Source of the DNA: Clostridiales bacterium | GTDB lineage: Bacteria; Bacillota; Clostridia; Saccharofermentanales; DTU023 | Length of the DNA: 64,000 bases | Assembly (NCBI GenBank): GCA_004556455.1 | Contig: SFGY01000002.1 | Coordinates: 62,001-126,000, forward strand | Direction: 5' to 3' | Shown here: positions 46,171 to 55,903 of the stretch, in pieces | Layout of the letters: every line of letters starts with the position of its first letter | How positions within the stretch are numbered: position 1 is the stretch's first letter | Translations under genes and position numbers: made by a program | Notes under the pieces: generated by a model | What the model saw: only the letters and a program-made list of their open reading frames with translations | What the model was told of the DNA's origin: nothing | Database searches by the model: none

Positions 46171-49062
46171 ATGCCTGAACAGTTTAAAACCTGTCGTTCA
46201 AAATATCAGGGAGAAGCTGAGTTAAAAAAGAATTACGTCAAACTGGGCCGAAAAATTACCGACTGCATTCCCCACAAAATTAAAGGACTCACGACCGACG
46301 ACCCGGAATACTGGGGCCTGAGAGAGCTTTTGAATGATGATATGGTCGAAGTCGCCAATAAGATGAAGCTCCGCAAATTCTATACCTATGAAGAGTTGCT
46401 GAAAATGAACCCCCGTTTTGAGCCTGTGGATCTTCAGAAACTCCTGGACGAGATGTCCTATATCGGTATTATCGAGTACGACTATGGCGATAACTACGAC
46501 CATGACGGCGAACTCAAAGACAGGCCGCGGATTAAGCGCTACCGTGTTCCCTATTTTGTTCCGGGAGCCGCGGAACTCTTTAATTCGAGCCAGGACCGCG
46601 TCGATCGCAATCCCGCCGCCGGAAACTTCTTTGAGCGCATGACCTTCATTCCTCTGAAGGGAGTGACCCAGATGGTGCCTCCCGGAGGCGGCGGTATTGG
46701 GATGCACGTCCTTCCGGTTGAAGAGGCGATTAAATTTGAAAACAAATCGGTCGACCTGGAGGAAATCTCCTACTGGCTGAAAAAATATGAGGGCCACATT
46801 TCCAGCGGCATCTGCTCCTGCAGAGCAACCATGAAAAAAATGGGCGAAGGCTGCGGCGATGACTCGGAAAACTGGTGCATCCAGGTGGGCGATATGGCGG
46901 ATTACGCGGTCGAAACGGATCGCGCCCACTACATCGATGTGGAAGAAGCTCTCAGAATCATTAAAAAGGCCGAAGAAAATGGCTTTGTCCATGAAATCAC
47001 CAACATCGATGGCGAGAATAAGATCTTCGATATCTGCAACTGCGACGTGAAGGTCTGCTATGCGCTTAGAACCGCTCTGCTTTTCAATACGCCCAACATG
47101 GTGCGCAGCGCGTACCGGGCGAAGGTGAAAAAAGAGAACTGCGTCGCCTGTGGCGGCTGCGCTGAGGTTTGTCCGGCGGGCGCGGTGAAGCTGGGCCAGA
47201 AGCTGCTCAAAAAAGACGGAACGGAGCAGAGCTATCCGAAAACGATTCTTCCCGATAACGTCGTCTGGGGGAAATATGCCTGGGATGAAAACTACCGGGA
47301 TACGGCGCGTCTCTGCAACACCTATGAATCCGGTTCAGCGCCCTGTAAGTCAGCCTGCCCGGCTCATATTTCCATTCAGGGCTATTTGAAAAAGGCGCAT
47401 GAAGGCAAGTTCGATGAGGCCCTGGCCATTATCAAGAAAGCCAATCCTTTCCCCGCCGTCTGTGGCCGTATCTGCAATAAACCCTGTGAAGCCGCCTGCA
47501 CACGCGGCACGGTGGATCAGCCAGTGGCCATCGACGCGGTGAAAAAATTTATTGCTGATCGTGAGCTGAAGGCTGAAAAGCGCTACATTCCCCCGAAGAA
47601 CGCTCCCACGACCAACGAGGAGGGTTTTGACGATAAGATAGCCATTATCGGGGCCGGACCTGCCGGTCTCTCATGCGCTTACTATCTTGCGCTTCTGGGC
47701 TACAAGCCTGTGGTTTTTGAAAAAAATGAAAAACCCGGCGGCATGATGACCTATGGCATTCCTTCTTATAAACTCGAAAAAGATGTCATCGAAGCCGAGA
47801 TCGAAGTGTTGCGCCAGCTCGGCGTGAGCATCAGAACCTCGTGCCAGGTGGGCCGCGATGTCACCCTGGATCAGCTGCGCGAAGAGGGCTACAAGGCCTT
47901 TTATGTCGCGGTAGGCTGCCAGGGCGGCAGACTTCCCGGCATCCCCAACGACACGGTGGAAGGAACGGATTATGCCGTACATTATCTCCAGGAATCTCTG
48001 AGCGGCGGACAAGCTCCCTTCAAGGGCAAAGTCGTTGTCATCGGTGGTGGTAACGTTGCCATTGACTGCGCCATGACCGCAGCGAAACGAGGCGCCTCAG
48101 AGGTGAGCATGATCTCGCTCGAAACGCGGGAGGAAATGCCTGCGAGCGAATCCGAAATTGCCGAAGCAGAGGTGGAAAAGGTACAAATCATCAACAGCTG
48201 GGGGCCAAAAGAAGTGCTGGTCGACGAGCAGAAGAAGGTGAAAGGACTGGTCCTGAAACGCTGCACGCGAACCATTGACCCTGAAAGTGGCCGTTTCTCG
48301 CCCCTCTATGACGAAGACGAGACCATGACTGTGGAGGCAGACTTTATCATTTTTGCCATCGGTCAGACCATTCTCTGGGACGGTCTCCTCGATGGCAGCA
48401 AGGTGAAATACCACCACGGCAACTATCCCATGGCCGATCCGCTGACCTTCCAAACCGACGAAGAAGATATTTTTGTCGGTGGTGATGATTTCACCGGGCC
48501 TAAATTTGTCATCGACGCCATTGCCCAGGGGCATTTCGCAGCTGAATCGCTGCACCGTTATGTTCGCCAGGCGCATATGACCATTGGCCGTGAACGCCAT
48601 CAGTACAAAGCTTTTGATACAGCCGACATCACGCTTCCGGCTTCCTACGATACAGCCGGACGTCAGGAAGAGCCGATGGATGCTTCCATCAGCGATGCCT
48701 TCCGCGATCGCATGCTCACTCTGACCGAGGAGCAGGTTCATCTTGAAACAGGCCGCTGCCTCAGCTGCGGCGCTGCTGAGGTCGACCAGAACAAATGTAT
48801 CGGCTGTGGTCTTTGCACGACACGCTGCGAGTTTGATGCCATTCATATCACCCGTGATCTTCCGGAAATGACCCATATGCTTGCAGGTGAGCAAAAACCG
48901 GCAGCTGTGATGGGCTATTCGATGAAGCGAGCCTTCAGAATTCTGACTCATGCAGGCACGCCTGAAGCGAAAGAAATGCGCCGCCGCCGCAAGGCGTATA
49001 AGCGTGCCAACAAGGCCTTTAACCGTGAGCATCCGGATGTAGGGAACGCTTATCATGCATGA
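46171..49062 (+). CDS. Fused iron-sulfur / GltD-like flavoprotein oxidoreductase
   Basis: Protein of 963 residues. The N-terminal region (1-320) has scattered Cys motifs (SSGICSCRATM, GCGDDSENWC, ICNCDVKVC) and is followed by a ferredoxin motif ENCVACGGCAEVCP near 323. Residues 380-870 are glutamate-synthase small-subunit-like: Cys-rich Fe-S domain (CKSACPAHI; CGRICNKPCEAAC), FAD site IIGAGPAGLS near 492, NAD(P) site VVIGGGNVAID near 623. A C-terminal CLSCG and CIGCGLCTTRC (about 860-890) close it. Such proteins pass electrons between NAD(P)H and a partner; the partner here is unknown. It sits between hypB (1 bp away) and hypA (8-bp overlap). Confidence 0.85.
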   Translation: MPEQFKTCRSKYQGEAELKKNYVKLGRKITDCIPHKIKGLTTDDPEYWGLRELLNDDMVEVANKMKLRKFYTYEELLKMNPRFEPVDLQKLLDEMSYIGIIEYDYGDNYDHDGELKDRPRIKRYRVPYFVPGAAELFNSSQDRVDRNPAAGNFFERMTFIPLKGVTQMVPPGGGGIGMHVLPVEEAIKFENKSVDLEEISYWLKKYEGHISSGICSCRATMKKMGEGCGDDSENWCIQVGDMADYAVETDRAHYIDVEEALRIIKKAEENGFVHEITNIDGENKIFDICNCDVKVCYALRTALLFNTPNMVRSAYRAKVKKENCVACGGCAEVCPAGAVKLGQKLLKKDGTEQSYPKTILPDNVVWGKYAWDENYRDTARLCNTYESGSAPCKSACPAHISIQGYLKKAHEGKFDEALAIIKKANPFPAVCGRICNKPCEAACTRGTVDQPVAIDAVKKFIADRELKAEKRYIPPKNAPTTNEEGFDDKIAIIGAGPAGLSCAYYLALLGYKPVVFEKNEKPGGMMTYGIPSYKLEKDVIEAEIEVLRQLGVSIRTSCQVGRDVTLDQLREEGYKAFYVAVGCQGGRLPGIPNDTVEGTDYAVHYLQESLSGGQAPFKGKVVVIGGGNVAIDCAMTAAKRGASEVSMISLETREEMPASESEIAEAEVEKVQIINSWGPKEVLVDEQKKVKGLVLKRCTRTIDPESGRFSPLYDEDETMTVEADFIIFAIGQTILWDGLLDGSKVKYHHGNYPMADPLTFQTDEEDIFVGGDDFTGPKFVIDAIAQGHFAAESLHRYVRQAHMTIGRERHQYKAFDTADITLPASYDTAGRQEEPMDASISDAFRDRMLTLTEEQVHLETGRCLSCGAAEVDQNKCIGCGLCTTRCEFDAIHITRDLPEMTHMLAGEQKPAAVMGYSMKRAFRILTHAGTPEAKEMRRRRKAYKRANKAFNREHPDVGNAYHA

Positions 49063-49399
49063 GCTTGGTCTGGTCATGCACTTCATTGATATGGTGGAAA
49101 AGACTGCCAGACAAAATGGAGTGCAGAAGGTTGCAGCAGTCACGTTAGAAGTGGGGGAGGTGTCCACCATCATCCCCTCGTACTTTCGTGACTGCTATAA
49201 CTGGGCCATCAGGAAAACGGAATACATGAAGGACTGTGAACTGAACATGGTCATCATTGAAGCTAAATCCTATTGCCGGGATTGTCAGCAAACGTTCAGA
49301 ACCACAGCCTATGGCAAAGCCTGCCCGTACTGTGGCAGCCTTAACACTTATCTCATCACCGGCAATGAACTGACGGTGCGGGATTTGAAAGTGATCTAA
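49055..49399 (+). CDS. hypA: Hydrogenase nickel-incorporation protein HypA
   Basis: Protein of 114 residues starting MHELGL, where Met1, His2 and Glu3 form the nickel site. A zinc ribbon with two CxxC pairs (CRDCQQTF; CPYCGS) is also present. It pairs with HypB to load nickel into [NiFe] hydrogenase. Overlaps the preceding gene by 8 bases, so it belongs to the same operon even though no hydrogenase subunit is seen. Confidence 0.92.
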   Translation: MHELGLVMHFIDMVEKTARQNGVQKVAAVTLEVGEVSTIIPSYFRDCYNWAIRKTEYMKDCELNMVIIEAKSYCRDCQQTFRTTAYGKACPYCGSLNTYLITGNELTVRDLKVI

Positions 49400-49527
49400 G
49401 ACTACTGGACGAAAGTTAATTAAGGGAATATGCTCGAAAGCGATCTCAGCTATACAAATGAAAATGATCTGAGTCCAGTAAGAAAAAATGGCGCGACTTT
49501 AATTTTCAGGAAAGTCAGGAGAGACGT

Positions 49528-50883
49528 ATGCAGGAAAAGAAGTTTCTGAGCTTTCATGAGCTTATCGCAGTCGGCAGTTTGCTCTTTGGCATGTTGTTTG
49601 GCGCGGGCAATTTGATTTTTCCCCCTATCCTTGGGCAAAACGCCGGAGCCTCGTATGTTCCTGCGGCTCTGGGTTTTCTGGTCACAGCGGTCGGGTTGCC
49701 CGTTCTGGCCATTATCAGCTTTGCTCTCTCTCGTAAAACCACCCTTCGCGGTTATGCGGAGCGGGCAGGCAAAGGCTTTGGCCTGGCCTTTTCTCTTCTC
49801 TTATTGCTGAGCATCGGGCCCTTCTTCGCCATTCCCAGGAACACGACTGTGGCCTTTACGATTGGCATTGCGCCGCTGATTCAGGGTGAGCAGAGCCTTT
49901 ATCTTTTCTTCTATTCTCTGGCCTTTTTCCTCTTCGTGCTCTTTTTCTCTTTGCGGCCTTCGAAAATTCTCGATGTGGTGGGCAAAGTCATGGCACCTCT
50001 GTTTATTCTTTTAATCGCCCTGCTTATTCTGAAAAATCTCTTCATGCCCATGGGCAATCCGGCGCAATTTCCAGTGCAGGAAGCCTATGCGATACCCTTT
50101 GAGAAGGGTGTCCTGGATGGCTACCAAACCATGGACGTTTTGGCCTGCTTAGCTTTTGGGATCACCATTATCACCAATATTCAGCTGCTCGGTGTGAAAG
50201 ACAGCAGGCGGAGCGCAGCGGAGACGGCGAAATCATCGGTCTTCTCTCTGGTTGTTATGAGTTTGATTTATTTCGGACTTAGCTATCTCGGCGCAAGTTG
50301 TCAGGGCAGTATGGAAGCGCAGCAAAACGGCGGTGAAATCCTTGTCCGGGCCTCGCTCCACCATTTTGGGACTTTCGGTCAGATTCTGCTGGCCTTGACG
50401 ATCACGATTGCCTGTCTCAAAACGGCCATAGGCCTGGTTGTTTCCCTTTCACAAACTTTTGTCAAATTCTTCCCCAATGGCCCACGGGATAAGACTTGGT
50501 CCTATCTCTTTGTCATCATCGGTTTTATCTTCGCCAATTTCGGTCTCAACACCATCATCCAGCTGTCTTTGCCGGTTCTTATGTTCCTGTATCCGCTTTC
50601 CATCACGCTCATCGCGCTCTGGTTGCTGGATGCGATACTTCCTTTGAGCGATAAAGCTTTTGTCATCACCATTATTCTCGCGATCATTCCGGCGCTTTTT
50701 GATTTCCTTGCGGCTTGTCCTGCTGTCATATCTCAAAGCACATGGGCCAAAAGTCTGCTGAGCCTGCCGGAAGGGATTCTTCCCCTCTATGCTCTGGGCT
50801 TGGGCTGGCTTCTCCCTGTAGGTTTGGGTCTGGTAGTTTCGGCGGTCTTCCTGCGGGCGCCGAAAGTCTTGAAAAGCGTTTGA
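49528..50883 (+). CDS. brnQ: Branched-chain amino acid transport carrier BrnQ
   Basis: Sodium-coupled LIV-II carrier of 451 residues with about 12 hydrophobic spans and the family start FGMLFGAGNLIFPPILGQNA. Imports leucine, isoleucine and valine. GGAGAG precedes the ATG. Followed after 38 bp by udk on the same strand. Confidence 0.92.
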   Translation: MQEKKFLSFHELIAVGSLLFGMLFGAGNLIFPPILGQNAGASYVPAALGFLVTAVGLPVLAIISFALSRKTTLRGYAERAGKGFGLAFSLLLLLSIGPFFAIPRNTTVAFTIGIAPLIQGEQSLYLFFYSLAFFLFVLFFSLRPSKILDVVGKVMAPLFILLIALLILKNLFMPMGNPAQFPVQEAYAIPFEKGVLDGYQTMDVLACLAFGITIITNIQLLGVKDSRRSAAETAKSSVFSLVVMSLIYFGLSYLGASCQGSMEAQQNGGEILVRASLHHFGTFGQILLALTITIACLKTAIGLVVSLSQTFVKFFPNGPRDKTWSYLFVIIGFIFANFGLNTIIQLSLPVLMFLYPLSITLIALWLLDAILPLSDKAFVITIILAIIPALFDFLAACPAVISQSTWAKSLLSLPEGILPLYALGLGWLLPVGLGLVVSAVFLRAPKVLKSV

Positions 50884-50921
50884 GCCTGAGCAGCACGTGG
50901 AACTGAGTGAAAGAGGTGTCT

Positions 50922-51542
50922 ATGAATAAGCAGCCCTATATCGTTGGCATCGCGGGAGGCAGCGCTTCCGGAAAAACCACGATCATCCGTCAACTGCGGG
51001 AGATTTTTCAGGATGACATCACTCTGATCAGTCACGATTACTATTATTGGGCACATGATGAGCTTCCTCTGGAAGAGCGGGCGAAACTCAATTACGATCA
51101 CCCCAAGTCCTTTGAAACGAGCAAACTGATCGACGATCTGGATCAGCTCAAAGAAGGCATGGCTGTTGACGTGCCCATGTATGACTTTACCCGGCACACG
51201 CGAAAAAAGGAGAGCCTGCACATAGAGCCGAAACCGGTCATTCTGGTGGAGGGGATTCTTATTCTTGAAGACGCAGAGCTGAGAAAACGCCTGGACTTAA
51301 AGGTTTTTGTCGATACCGATGCCGACGAAAGATTGCTGCGCAGAATCCGCCGGGATACCCGGGAGAGAGGGCGCAGTGTGGAGAGTATCCTCAGCCAGTA
51401 TATTTCCACGGTGAAACCCATGCACGAAGAATTTGTCGAACCCAGCAAAAAATATGCCGATATCATCATTCCCCGCGGCGGGAAAAATGCCCCGGCGGTG
51501 CATATGCTGGTCGAATACATCCACACAATGCTGAGGCAATAG
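50922..51542 (+). CDS. udk: Uridine kinase
   Basis: P-loop kinase of 206 residues: IVGIAGGSASGKTTI Walker A, DYYYWAHDELP, YDHPKSFETSKL substrate segment, VLVEGILIL, and lid RRIRRDTRERGRS. Phosphorylates uridine and cytidine in pyrimidine salvage. The ATG at 50922 is chosen because AGAGG lies about 7 bases upstream; an in-frame GTG at 50907 overlaps that site. Confidence 0.92.
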   Translation: MNKQPYIVGIAGGSASGKTTIIRQLREIFQDDITLISHDYYYWAHDELPLEERAKLNYDHPKSFETSKLIDDLDQLKEGMAVDVPMYDFTRHTRKKESLHIEPKPVILVEGILILEDAELRKRLDLKVFVDTDADERLLRRIRRDTRERGRSVESILSQYISTVKPMHEEFVEPSKKYADIIIPRGGKNAPAVHMLVEYIHTMLRQ

Positions 51543-51629
51543 AAAATTAAGAAACCCTGCGACCTGAGGTCAGGGCTCTGCGGCTCGTGTCCAGCTATAG
51601 CTCAGTCCAGCTCTGCTTCGCTTGTCCTG

Positions 51630-52277
51630 TCACAGTTTGCCGGGATGTAAAAGCTGCCAGGCGTCGAGCAGGCGCTGCCCGATGGTAAAGACAATGAGGG
51701 CCGCGTAAATCCACGTGAAGAGTGTCAGCTGAGAGGGGAAAAGCATCATCAGGGAGAAGGCGATAAAGCCTTCGGTACGCTCCATAAGGCCCGCCTGATA
51801 GTAAAAGCTTTTTTGAACACCCCGCTGATGTTTTGAAACTTGATTTGCAGGCGTATTCCCACTTTGCTTTAATTTTTCCGTGGCCATGCCTGTCGTCAGG
51901 AAAACGGTCATGGACATCAGGATAGAGGACGTGAGAAAGAGCAAAGCCAGAAGACTGTCTTCGCGTCTTAAAGCGAAGGCCCAGATGATGGCCAGCTCCA
52001 CGATTCGGTCGGAAACGATATCCAGCACGGCTCCCCAGAGGGAAGCACAGCCCAGTTTTCTGGCCATCTGCCCATCGAGAACATCAAAAAGGCCGGAGCA
52101 CCAGAGCAGCAGGAAGGCAGGGAAAAAGTATTCAAAATAGAGCAGGAGCCCCGCAAGAAGCCCCAGCAGCAGGGCCAGACTTGTGACCTGCATGGGTTTG
52201 AACTTCCAGGCGATCAGCTGATCCGCCAGTTTAGAAAAAAGGGGATCGAAATATTTTCGTCCACGGGCATCGATCAT
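51630..52277 (-). CDS. CDP-alcohol phosphatidyltransferase family protein
   Basis: Membrane enzyme of 215 residues with the family signature DGxxARx8Gx3Dx3D (LDGQMARKLGCASLWGAVLD) near 68 and several hydrophobic spans. Members join a CDP-diacylglycerol headgroup to an alcohol such as glycerol phosphate or inositol phosphate; the alcohol is not determinable here. AGGAGCC lies upstream of the start. Followed closely on the same strand by the Fe-S protein at 52326. Confidence 0.88.
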   Translation of the reverse strand: MIDARGRKYFDPLFSKLADQLIAWKFKPMQVTSLALLLGLLAGLLLYFEYFFPAFLLLWCSGLFDVLDGQMARKLGCASLWGAVLDIVSDRIVELAIIWAFALRREDSLLALLFLTSSILMSMTVFLTTGMATEKLKQSGNTPANQVSKHQRGVQKSFYYQAGLMERTEGFIAFSLMMLFPSQLTLFTWIYAALIVFTIGQRLLDAWQLLHPGKL

Positions 52278-52325
52278 TTCCAGGCTCCTTATTTTCCATG
52301 AGACTTGACTTCTTTGAGACTTGTC

Positions 52326-53114
52326 TTATTTTTTATGAGACTTAATATCCCGACTGAATTTCAGGCGGTTTCCCCAGGAGGGACTCGAACTGGGGCCAAA
52401 GAGAACCTCCAGCAGGTGAAGTGTGCAGCGGCCCTCAGCGGCAAAGGATCCCAGACAACCCTGACAGCAGGCCGTGATGGGAAGCTCCGGGGGAAAATCT
52501 TTGAGGCGTTCGTGTCGTATTCTGGCAGCCATTTGGGGATCCAGCGTCTTTTTCATTCCCTTATTGCCGCAGCATAAGGTCTTGTCTCTTGATCTTGCGA
52601 CTTCGTAGATCTGAGCTCCTGTGAGCCGGATAAGCTCGCGGGTTGCCTCCTGGATATCCTGACGATCTCGTTGGGGACAGGGATCATGAAGTGCCAGGAT
52701 TTCTCCCGTGCGATCGACCACATCGGACTTATGCAGGACTTTGACGAGAGCAGGCCAGATGGCTTCAACTTGAAAAGGCCCCAGCCGGGATAATTCCGTT
52801 TCGCAGTTCGGACAGGCCGTATAAATGCGCTCGACTCCTTTGGCCGTAAGCTCCTGGAACAGACGCTTCTGCTGTTTGGCGAATTTTTCGGGGAAGAGAT
52901 AGCGGCTGGGCTGGCCACAGCAGGCGGAGCAAAAACCGAGCTGCGGTTCCAGACGCTTAAGAAGCTCGCAGCTGCGGTAGAGCAGCTGCGGTTCCAGACT
53001 CATCAGGGCGCAGCCCGGCCAGAAGATGGCCGGGGTTTTATCCGTATGCAGGAGCAGACGCGAAAAAGAGAGCGTCTGCTGCAGCTTCATGGCGAGGCGG
53101 CTATCTCTGTTCAT
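52326..53114 (-). CDS. CCG-domain iron-sulfur protein (heterodisulfide-reductase/GlpC-like)
   Basis: Protein of 262 residues with two CCG-type cysteine repeats (FCSACCGQPS with PGC upstream, and TLCCGNKGM with ACCQGC downstream) plus HDPCPQR, as in HdrB/GlpC-like Fe-S oxidoreductases. No N-terminal ferredoxin domain is present, so a partner protein would be needed. Start ATG at 53114 overlaps the end of the upstream membrane-protein gene by 14 bases; a longer upstream frame is not plausible. Exact role unknown. Confidence 0.75.
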   Translation of the reverse strand: MNRDSRLAMKLQQTLSFSRLLLHTDKTPAIFWPGCALMSLEPQLLYRSCELLKRLEPQLGFCSACCGQPSRYLFPEKFAKQQKRLFQELTAKGVERIYTACPNCETELSRLGPFQVEAIWPALVKVLHKSDVVDRTGEILALHDPCPQRDRQDIQEATRELIRLTGAQIYEVARSRDKTLCCGNKGMKKTLDPQMAARIRHERLKDFPPELPITACCQGCLGSFAAEGRCTLHLLEVLFGPSSSPSWGNRLKFSRDIKSHKK

Positions 53115-54012
53115 CGCTCTTATCTCGCAGAGCAGTCTCAGCGTCTGCAGGGGCTTCACTGTGCGCAGGCTTGGCTGCAGCATCACGCATAGCCAGATCT
53201 GTCTCAGTATGAGAGGGAATCTCACCGTGCGCACTTGTCTCATTGACCGTGTTTACTTCACCGACTTCTGCTGGCGTGGCCTTTGCCTGATCACTGCTGT
53301 TACCGGCTTGCCAGAGGCCACGCAAAATGGTCACAAAAATGGCCAGTGCAAAGAGAGTTAAAAGGCCAATAAAGAGCTTCTGAGCGCCTCCGCTTAACTG
53401 ACCTCCAACATAGGAATAGACGATAGTTGCGGGCGTTTGACCCAGTCCCGTAGCTAAAAAGAACGGCCAGAATTTCATAGGGGTGAGACCGGCGAAGTAG
53501 GAGACAGCATCAAAAGAAACAAAGGGCAGCAGGCGGCAGATCAGAATCGTTTTCGAACCATATTTTTCAAAATACTGTTCGACACCCCGGAGGACGGTCT
53601 GACCCGCAAGTTTTTCCGCAGCATTGCGGCCAAGCCAGCGGGCAATCCAAAAGCAGAGGGCCGCTCCCAGCATAGCCGAAGACCAGGACAGCAGCGCGCC
53701 TTTCCACCAGCCGAAAATCACCGAGTTGGAGAGTGTGATCAGAAAGGCGGGGATAGGAGCCAGAACAGAGCTGAGCACCATAAGGGCCGCCGAGACCAGG
53801 GCGGCATAGCCCTGGTAGGATCTCAAATATTCGATGACAGCATCGACGCGGCCAGAGCTAAGCGGGGTGAGCATACGCTTCACCGCCTGGTTCACCGAAG
53901 GAACAAAGAGATAGATGAGCAATACGACCACGATCATGCCCAGCATGATGTAAGGACGACTTCGCTTAAGTCCTTTTGCTTCAGGAGCGGGGTTTTTTTC
54001 TGAATAAGTCAT
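53101..54012 (-). CDS. TVP38/TMEM64 (DedA-like) membrane protein with long polar tail
   Basis: Protein of 303 residues with a VTT/SNARE-associated domain (about 60-215: LAPIPAFLITLSNSVIFG; CRLLPFVSFDAVSYFAGLTPM) and about five hydrophobic spans. The last 75 residues are Ala/Glu/Thr-rich and probably cytoplasmic. The family is linked to lipid scrambling or envelope homeostasis. A second member is encoded just upstream, and the Fe-S gene overlaps its 3' end. Confidence 0.85.
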   Translation of the reverse strand: MTYSEKNPAPEAKGLKRSRPYIMLGMIVVVLLIYLFVPSVNQAVKRMLTPLSSGRVDAVIEYLRSYQGYAALVSAALMVLSSVLAPIPAFLITLSNSVIFGWWKGALLSWSSAMLGAALCFWIARWLGRNAAEKLAGQTVLRGVEQYFEKYGSKTILICRLLPFVSFDAVSYFAGLTPMKFWPFFLATGLGQTPATIVYSYVGGQLSGGAQKLFIGLLTLFALAIFVTILRGLWQAGNSSDQAKATPAEVGEVNTVNETSAHGEIPSHTETDLAMRDAAAKPAHSEAPADAETALRDKSDEQR

Positions 54013-54093
54013 CGTTTTTCTTTCCTTTTCTTATTTATATTTCTTCTTCTTTATTTCTGTTTTATTATTTCAAGTTTTTTTAAATATCAGTTC

Positions 54094-54759
54094 TTATTTT
54101 TCCAACTTAAAAATTCTGGACAGCAGCTTGCTCGCCAGAATAAGCACGGCAAAGAGAGACATGGCGATCCAGAATTCAGCCGACGAAGGATCCCAGGCTT
54201 TGTCACCTAAATTAAGATAGACCAGAACACCCGGGGCAACACCGATGATGGAGGCCAGCATATAAGTTTCGAAATTGACCGGACTGAGGCCGTAGGCATA
54301 GTTCAGAAACTGGTAGGGAATCAATGGGGTCACACGCAAGACCAGAAGGGTATAGAAAGCCTTTCTGCCCGCGCTGTTCGCCTGAATTTTGGCTTGCCAG
54401 CCGGGTGAAAGTCTGTGGCTGATGAACTTATTCACCTGTTCCCGAAAGAGATAACGAGCGAGCAAATACATCCAGGCCATATTGATCGTGGCCCCGATCA
54501 TGGTATAAATGCTCCCCAAGACAAAGCCGAAAATGGCTCCAGCGGGGACGACCAGGAAGACAGTGGGGAAGAGAAAACCGGGTAAGATGGCAAATAAAAG
54601 AATGTAAAGAGGACCGGCCCAGGGACCCAGAACGGCAAGTTTTTCCTGCAGACGGTCCCGGGACAAATGAGGAAAGAGAAAAACAGCCAGCAGAATACCG
54701 GCCAGGATCATGGCCAGGAAGAGCGCAGCTTTTCGTTTGTCCTGCCAGAGTGTACTCAT
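54094..54759 (-). CDS. TVP38/TMEM64 family membrane protein
   Basis: Protein of 221 residues with a VTT domain (FPTVFLVVPAGAIFGFVLGS; LLVLRVTPLIPYQFLNYAYGLSPV) and about five spans. Paralogue of the next gene, sharing the P-x-x-x-x-x-A/Y-GLS/TP-v/m motif. ATG at 54759 is chosen over an upstream TTG at 54777; GAGGT lies upstream. Confidence 0.85.
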   Translation of the reverse strand: MSTLWQDKRKAALFLAMILAGILLAVFLFPHLSRDRLQEKLAVLGPWAGPLYILLFAILPGFLFPTVFLVVPAGAIFGFVLGSIYTMIGATINMAWMYLLARYLFREQVNKFISHRLSPGWQAKIQANSAGRKAFYTLLVLRVTPLIPYQFLNYAYGLSPVNFETYMLASIIGVAPGVLVYLNLGDKAWDPSSAEFWIAMSLFAVLILASKLLSRIFKLEK

Positions 54760-55125
54760 CGGCAATGTTGACCTCAAATCTTTTCATCACTCTCAATAGA
54801 ATATCTACAAATGCCCGACTATGCTAGGACCGAAGAGCTTGCAAGTCAAGTTGTACTGATCGGTTTAAACGATTGAAGAAATGGAAAATAGAGCCTGAAT
54901 GCGAAAAGAGGACTTTTTCCTTGACAGTCCATTCGAGGATCGTTATGATCACGCATTGAAGTCGTCAAAAAAAGTCAAATTCAACTCACGAACGTGAGAG
55001 GCGAATGATCTCTCGCTTGCCGTGGAGTTTTTTTACAGCACTTGTCATAGCGGCTGTATCCCGGAACTTTTGTGACTTCTTCTTGCAGCAAAAACACTGC
55101 TACGATGAAAATGGAGGAATATTTC
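54760..55125. other. Intergenic region between divergent genes
   Basis: 366 bp between the VTT gene and the rhodanese lipoprotein gene. No RNA gene or clear promoter pair; GGAGGA at 55113-55118 is the ribosome site of the next gene. Confidence 0.35.
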
Positions 55126-55611
55126 ATGAAAAAACAAAGCAAAATTCTGGCGATCTTAATGATTCTGGTCCTTACCCTGGGTCTGCTCAGTGCCTGCGCC
55201 AAAGATGAAAAGAAGACCGGTACAGACAGCGCTAACGTCGCTGTGGAAGACGCCAAAATGGAATACATCGGTGTTGACGATGTCAAGGAAAACCTCGATG
55301 CCGACAAATACCTGATCGTCGACCTGCGCAAGGCGGATGACTACAAAGCCGGACACATTCCCGGAGCCATTCCTGCCGATCTGGATGTGATTGTCAGCGG
55401 CAAAGATTTTGAAAAAGGCAAAGAAGTCATTAAAACAGCCGTCGAAGGCAAAGACAAACCCATCGTCCTCGTCTGCTACTCCGGCAAGAAATATGCTCAG
55501 GCAGGCACGAATGTGCTGAAAGCTCTGGATCATGACATGAGCAAGGTTTTCACCCTCGAAGGCGGGATGAAAGCCTGGACCGAAAAATACGCCGACGCAA
55601 TCGAAAAATAG
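55126..55611 (+). CDS. Rhodanese-like lipoprotein
   Basis: Exported protein of 161 residues with signal peptide and lipobox LSAC (Cys about 23), then a rhodanese domain (LIVDLRKADDYKAGHIPGAI; active-site loop VCYSGKKY). It would act on sulfur transfer at the cell surface; substrate unknown. ATG at 55126 has GGAGGA 8 bases upstream; longer starts lose the signal peptide. A strong terminator follows. Confidence 0.9.
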   Translation: MKKQSKILAILMILVLTLGLLSACAKDEKKTGTDSANVAVEDAKMEYIGVDDVKENLDADKYLIVDLRKADDYKAGHIPGAIPADLDVIVSGKDFEKGKEVIKTAVEGKDKPIVLVCYSGKKYAQAGTNVLKALDHDMSKVFTLEGGMKAWTEKYADAIEK

Positions 55612-55648
55612 TCTATTGCGAAGCAATATTCATCAGATCTGAACATAA

Positions 55649-55678
55649 ACCGACGGAATCAGCTCCGTCGGTTTTTTT
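55649..55678 (+). terminator. Terminator after rhodanese lipoprotein gene
   Basis: 9-bp perfect stem (55649-55657 with 55664-55672), 6-nt loop, followed by seven T. Confidence 0.9.
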
Positions 55679-55903
55679 GCGCCTTTAAGCCTGAGCTCAG
55701 GACTGTTAATATAGAAACGTCTTGTCATACGCTTAAAAGGCTCTAGTCAGGCGAGAACCGGACTTTTGGACGAGGATAAGCTTTTGCCATAGAACCAGCC
55801 TTCAGATGCAAACATATCCCCATCAGGGGAGCGTAGGCCAGTGACATGAGAATATAGTGATCCTGCTTGCAAATTGAAGCTAAGAGAGAAAAAGGGGGCT
55901 TTT

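Noticed and set aside
48097..49173. 358-residue minus-strand frame
   Set aside because: Lies entirely antisense to the GltD-like gene and hypA, with no protein-family features; an effect of codon bias.
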